Of a stretch of 7,843 nt of DNA, positions 6,324 through 7,843 are shown in pieces. Under the pieces are notes generated by a model. The model saw only the letters and a program-made list of their open reading frames with translations. It was not told where the DNA came from and did no database searches. Location of the stretch: NCBI GenBank assembly GCA_934553185.1, contig CAKTFF010000087.1:1-7843 (forward strand). Direction: 5' to 3'. How positions within the stretch are numbered: position 1 is the stretch's first letter; each line of letters starts with the position of its first letter. The translations under genes were made by a program, and so were the position numbers. The stretch is from an uncultured Devosia sp. (GTDB taxonomy: Bacteria > Pseudomonadota > Alphaproteobacteria > Rhizobiales > Devosiaceae).

Positions 6324-6776
6324 ATGAAAACCCAAGCGCAAGACGCTGATATTCTCGATCTGTCGCTCGACAGCTTTTCCGACGCTGATACCGCCGAAAT
6401 GAACGTCATCGTCGGCGGCAAGCCGTCCGGCTGGCTGTGGACCTTCACTGGTCCGGGGCACCCTCAGACTATTGCCCAGTCCAACCGCATTTCCCGCGAT
6501 CGTCTCCACAAGGAAAAGCTCATTGAGCAAGCGCGGGTGAATGGAAGGAAGTGGGTAGCGCCCGAGGAAACACCCGAAGGGGTGCGCGCCGGCAATGTGA
6601 CCTTCGTCATCGAGCGCTTGGTGGGCTGGTCGGCAATCCGGATCGACGGCACCGACTACCCATTCAGCGAGGAGAACGCGAACAAGCTGCTCTCCGATCC
6701 CAAGCGTGTCGGGCTGCTCGCCCAGGCGCTGGAGTTCATCGCCAACGACCAGGCTTTTACGAAGCGCTCCGTCTAG
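6324..6776 (+). CDS. Tail assembly chaperone (G-like)
   Basis: 150-residue chaperone that binds the tape measure protein during tail assembly, the equivalent of lambda gpG and HK97 gp13. ATG 6324 has AAAGGA at 6312-6317 six bases upstream. Recognisable stretches of the alphaproteobacterial version are WLWTFTGPGHPQTIAQSNRI (37-56), IEQARVNGRKWVAPEETPEG (67-86), VTFVIERLVGWSAIRIDGTD (92-111), YPFSEENANKLLSDPKR (112-128) and the C-terminus ALEFIANDQAFTKRSV. It is followed in the -1 frame by the T-like coding region, with a T-run slip site six codons before the stop and a stem-loop that contains the stop. This is the standard two-product arrangement for tail chaperones. G is the default product and the fusion a minority product, by analogy with lambda. 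Confidence 0.87.
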   Translation: MKTQAQDADILDLSLDSFSDADTAEMNVIVGGKPSGWLWTFTGPGHPQTIAQSNRISRDRLHKEKLIEQARVNGRKWVAPEETPEGVRAGNVTFVIERLVGWSAIRIDGTDYPFSEENANKLLSDPKRVGLLAQALEFIANDQAFTKRSV

Positions 6777-6799
6777 ACCTTCTGGCCTATGCGGAGCGC
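6752..6799 (+). promoter_or_regulatory. Candidate -1 ribosomal frameshift element (G to G-T)
   Basis: In the G frame the codons read GCT TTT ACG AAG CGC TCC GTC TAG. The run T-TTT (6755-6758) lets a Phe tRNA slip back one base without losing pairing. After a 5-nt spacer (ACGAA), the arm GCGCTCCG (6764-6771) is perfectly complementary to CGGAGCGC (6792-6799), giving an 8-bp GC-rich stem with a 20-nt loop that holds the G stop codon. Slippage joins NDQAF to YEALRLDLLAYAERE. The loop bases CCTTCTG (6778-6784) could also pair with CAGAAAGG (6813-6820), leaving one unpaired A, which would make a pseudoknot. The heptamer GGCTTTT is not a canonical X-XXY-YYZ site, since only the TTT codon re-pairs. 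Confidence 0.7.
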
Positions 6800-7150
6800 G
6801 AGTTTGCCCTGTCAGAAAGGGGCGGCGATGGCGCCACCCTGCGGGAAACATTGCAGGGTCTCCTAGATCGAGCCAGAACAGACGATCGCCGAAAAGAGAT
6901 AGAGGCGGAGCTCGCCGTACCTGCATTTCCAGAGGCGGTTCGTTACCTCTGGGACAGCTACTGGCGAATGAGGGCGCGCTGCGCAGTTGGCGAATACGGC
7001 CCAAAGCCGATTAGCTTGAGAGAATTGGACGCCTTCATCAGATTGTCAGGTGTCGGCCTAGCGCCATGGGAGGTTGAGGCCATCGAGCAGATCGACAACC
7101 TCTATTTGGTGCTAAGCACTCGCACTTCACTTGAGGGTCTGCCGAACTAA
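6758..7150 (+). CDS. Tail assembly chaperone T-like domain, made as G-T frameshift fusion
   Basis: 130 codons in the -1 frame relative to G, entered by slippage at about 6758 and ending at TAA 7148-7150; the fusion G-T product would be 275 residues. The frame stays open upstream to about 6551 through G, but the only start-like codons there (GTG 6551, or TTG 6851 inside the domain) lack a Shine-Dalgarno. There is no in-frame ATG before the WRM segment near the middle. The protein reads YEALRLDLLAYAEREFALSE, an acidic charged helical centre (LLDRARTDDRRKEIEAELAV), then PEAVRYLWDSYWRMRARC, GPKPISLRELDAFIRLSGVG and LAPWEVEAIEQIDNLYLVLS. The LW.x.YWRMR and L.PWEVEAIE.ID elements are what I know from T-like tail chaperones of this phage group. 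The role is tape measure recruitment. Its 3' end overlaps that of the convergent gene on the other strand. Confidence 0.8.
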   Translation, partial: YEALRLDLLAYAEREFALSERGGDGATLRETLQGLLDRARTDDRRKEIEAELAVPAFPEAVRYLWDSYWRMRARCAVGEYGPKPISLRELDAFIRLSGVGLAPWEVEAIEQIDNLYLVLSTRTSLEGLPN

Positions 7151-7518
7151 AGCGCAGTCATACATTCGTACATCTCGGCACTCCCTACAGCATGGTTCTC
7201 TGCCTCGCACTTACGAGTTCGCTCGGGTGTAGGGGGTGCCGCCGCGGGCCTTCGCGGTACAGTGGCAGTTGTGGCCGAACGTGCCGTTGCGATGTCTGCA
7301 GCCGTCAGCATCCGATCAGCGACGCACTTAGATACGGCCTCTTCAAGCACCTCGCTGGGAGTGGAAATCGACGCGGTAAGATTGGATTGGCAACTTTGCC
7401 GCGCGGCGGTGAAAACCGCCACGGCTGAGGCTTGTTGCGCCCGCTGCCATTCCCCCCAACCTAGGTAGGCAATGGCCGCAAGGATAGCGATGCACGTAAT
7501 CGCAAGCAGTGCCTTCAC
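7147..7518 (-). CDS. Small membrane-anchored, Cys-containing exported protein; candidate moron
   Basis: 123-residue protein on the strand opposite to the whole operon. The start is GTG at 7518 (minus strand), with AGGAG (complement of 7526-7530) seven bases upstream. Residues 2-19 are a hydrophobic helix (LLAITCIAILAAIAYLG follows MKA), then WGEWQRAQQA, so it is a signal anchor or uncleaved signal peptide; no lipobox is evident. The rest is predicted periplasmic: Cys43, Cys65, Cys104 and Cys119 could form two disulfides, and a Pro/Ala-rich linker (PRRPAAAPPTPER, 88-100) separates two halves. No family is recognised. The + strand has no credible gene across this span, and the 426-bp gap between chaperone and tape measure genes is otherwise unexplained. 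Reverse orientation, its own ribosome site and an envelope location suggest a prophage-expressed moron, for example for superinfection exclusion or an envelope trait; the function is unknown. Confidence 0.68.
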   Translation of the reverse strand: MKALLAITCIAILAAIAYLGWGEWQRAQQASAVAVFTAARQSCQSNLTASISTPSEVLEEAVSKCVADRMLTAADIATARSATTATVPRRPAAAPPTPERTRKCEAENHAVGSAEMYECMTAL

Positions 7519-7546
7519 GTCTCAACTCCTACCCCAGTAGTTCGGG

Positions 7547-7575
7547 ACGCTACCCCACGGTTATGCAAGGAGCAA
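7547..7575 (-). promoter_or_regulatory. Weak candidate promoter for the antisense membrane-protein gene
   Basis: On the minus strand, TTGCTC (complement of 7570-7575) and TAGCGT (complement of 7547-7552) are separated by 17 bp, the ideal sigma-70 spacing, and lie just upstream of the gene's ribosome site. The -35 is a fair match and the -10 is poor (3 of 6). The -35 box overlaps the tape measure Shine-Dalgarno on the other strand. This is a guess from spacing and position. Confidence 0.25.
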
Positions 7576-7576
7576 T

Positions 7577-7843
7577 ATGACCCAGGCTGTCACAGAGTTG
7601 GTGGTACGAGGTGATGGTGCCTTGGCGGTCCTCGATCGTTTTGAAAAGGGGATGAACCAAGCGGGTGTGGCTACAGAACACTCCACAGGTGCCATTGCCG
7701 ATTTCGAACGACGGATGGATAGCGCCCGAGCTGCCATTGAGCGCGGAAATGCTATTACAACCGAGTCCGTCGCCCGAAAGACGACTGAGCAACGCGCCTG
7801 GGAAAAGTGGTCATCTACCGTCGACAAGTCGGCAGGTCTGCGC
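7577..7843 (+). CDS. Tail tape measure protein, N-terminus (3' partial)
   Basis: First 89 residues of what should be a long protein that sets tail length and is threaded inside the tube; it runs off the window. ATG 7577 has AAGGAG at 7567-7572, four bases upstream. The opening TQAVTELVVRGDGALAVLDR (2-21), followed by FEKGMNQAG, then ADFERRMDSARAAIERGNAI (41-60) and ARKTTEQRAWEKWSS (66-80), is the usual N-terminus of alphaproteobacterial phage tape measure proteins: a beta strand plus G-D-G-A motif, then long charged helices. Its place directly after the G/T chaperones, apart from the inserted antisense gene, fits, since the chaperones act on this protein. Size and later domains such as coiled coils, membrane segments or a lytic domain cannot be seen here. 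Confidence 0.85.
   Translation, partial: MTQAVTELVVRGDGALAVLDRFEKGMNQAGVATEHSTGAIADFERRMDSARAAIERGNAITTESVARKTTEQRAWEKWSSTVDKSAGLR

Noticed and set aside
6776..6800. ATG at 6789 as an independent start for the T-like chaperone
   Set aside because: It is in the G frame, not the T frame, so it cannot initiate T.
6255..7004. 249-codon open frame on the minus strand across the chaperone genes
   Set aside because: It lies antisense to well-recognised chaperone coding sequence, its protein is low-complexity Arg/Pro/Gly-rich with no recognisable pattern, and it is best explained as a GC-rich shadow frame.
7192..7468. Two short + strand open frames opposite the antisense gene
   Set aside because: They have Cys/Arg-rich unlikely sequences without ribosome sites; the minus-strand frame has a start, a ribosome site and a sensible protein.
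7561..7827. Minus-strand open frames opposite the tape measure start
   Set aside because: The + strand frame matches the tape measure N-terminus and has AAGGAG; the opposite frames show no support.

Overview
The window is a stretch of the head-tail morphogenesis operon of a tailed double-stranded DNA phage, or an integrated prophage, of the HK97 / siphovirus type. The high GC content and codon use, together with the style of the connector, tail-terminator, chaperone and tape-measure proteins, point to an alphaproteobacterial host, most likely in the Rhizobiales/Hyphomicrobiales. This assignment rests on recalled family patterns, not on a search. No integrase, attachment site, tRNA, rRNA, insertion sequence or CRISPR array is visible, so the sequence cannot say whether the phage is free or integrated.

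Head region (1-3631, + strand): a ClpP-type head maturation protease cut off at its 5' end; the HK97-fold major capsid protein; a strong C(UUCG)G hairpin directly behind it; a disordered acidic 131-residue protein of unknown role; an 87-residue protein resembling the head-spike base protein of gene transfer agents; the gp6-like head-tail adaptor; and a probable head-closure (stopper) protein. Neck and tail region (3631-7150, + strand): a gp10-like neck/tail-completion protein; the tail terminator; a terminator-like hairpin; the tail tube protein; a 90-residue unknown; a tandem-hairpin intergenic gap; and the tail assembly chaperone pair G and T. The T part has no convincing start of its own and sits in the -1 frame. 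A T-run slip site followed after 5 nt by an 8-bp stem-loop suggests it is made as a G-T fusion by ribosomal frameshifting.

The operon is then interrupted by one gene on the opposite strand (7147-7518), which encodes a small membrane-anchored, cysteine-containing exported protein with its own good ribosome binding site. It has the layout of a phage moron. After it the + strand resumes with the N-terminus of the tail tape measure protein (7577 to the window end).

Working together: the protease trims the capsid delta domain, the adaptor, stopper, gp10-like and terminator proteins build the neck, the tube protein polymerises around the tape measure, and G and GT chaperone the tape measure. The items most worth a second look are the frameshift element, the antisense membrane-protein gene, the spike-base-like protein in a head operon, and the hairpins placed around the genes expected to be most highly expressed. 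No wholly new system is evident.
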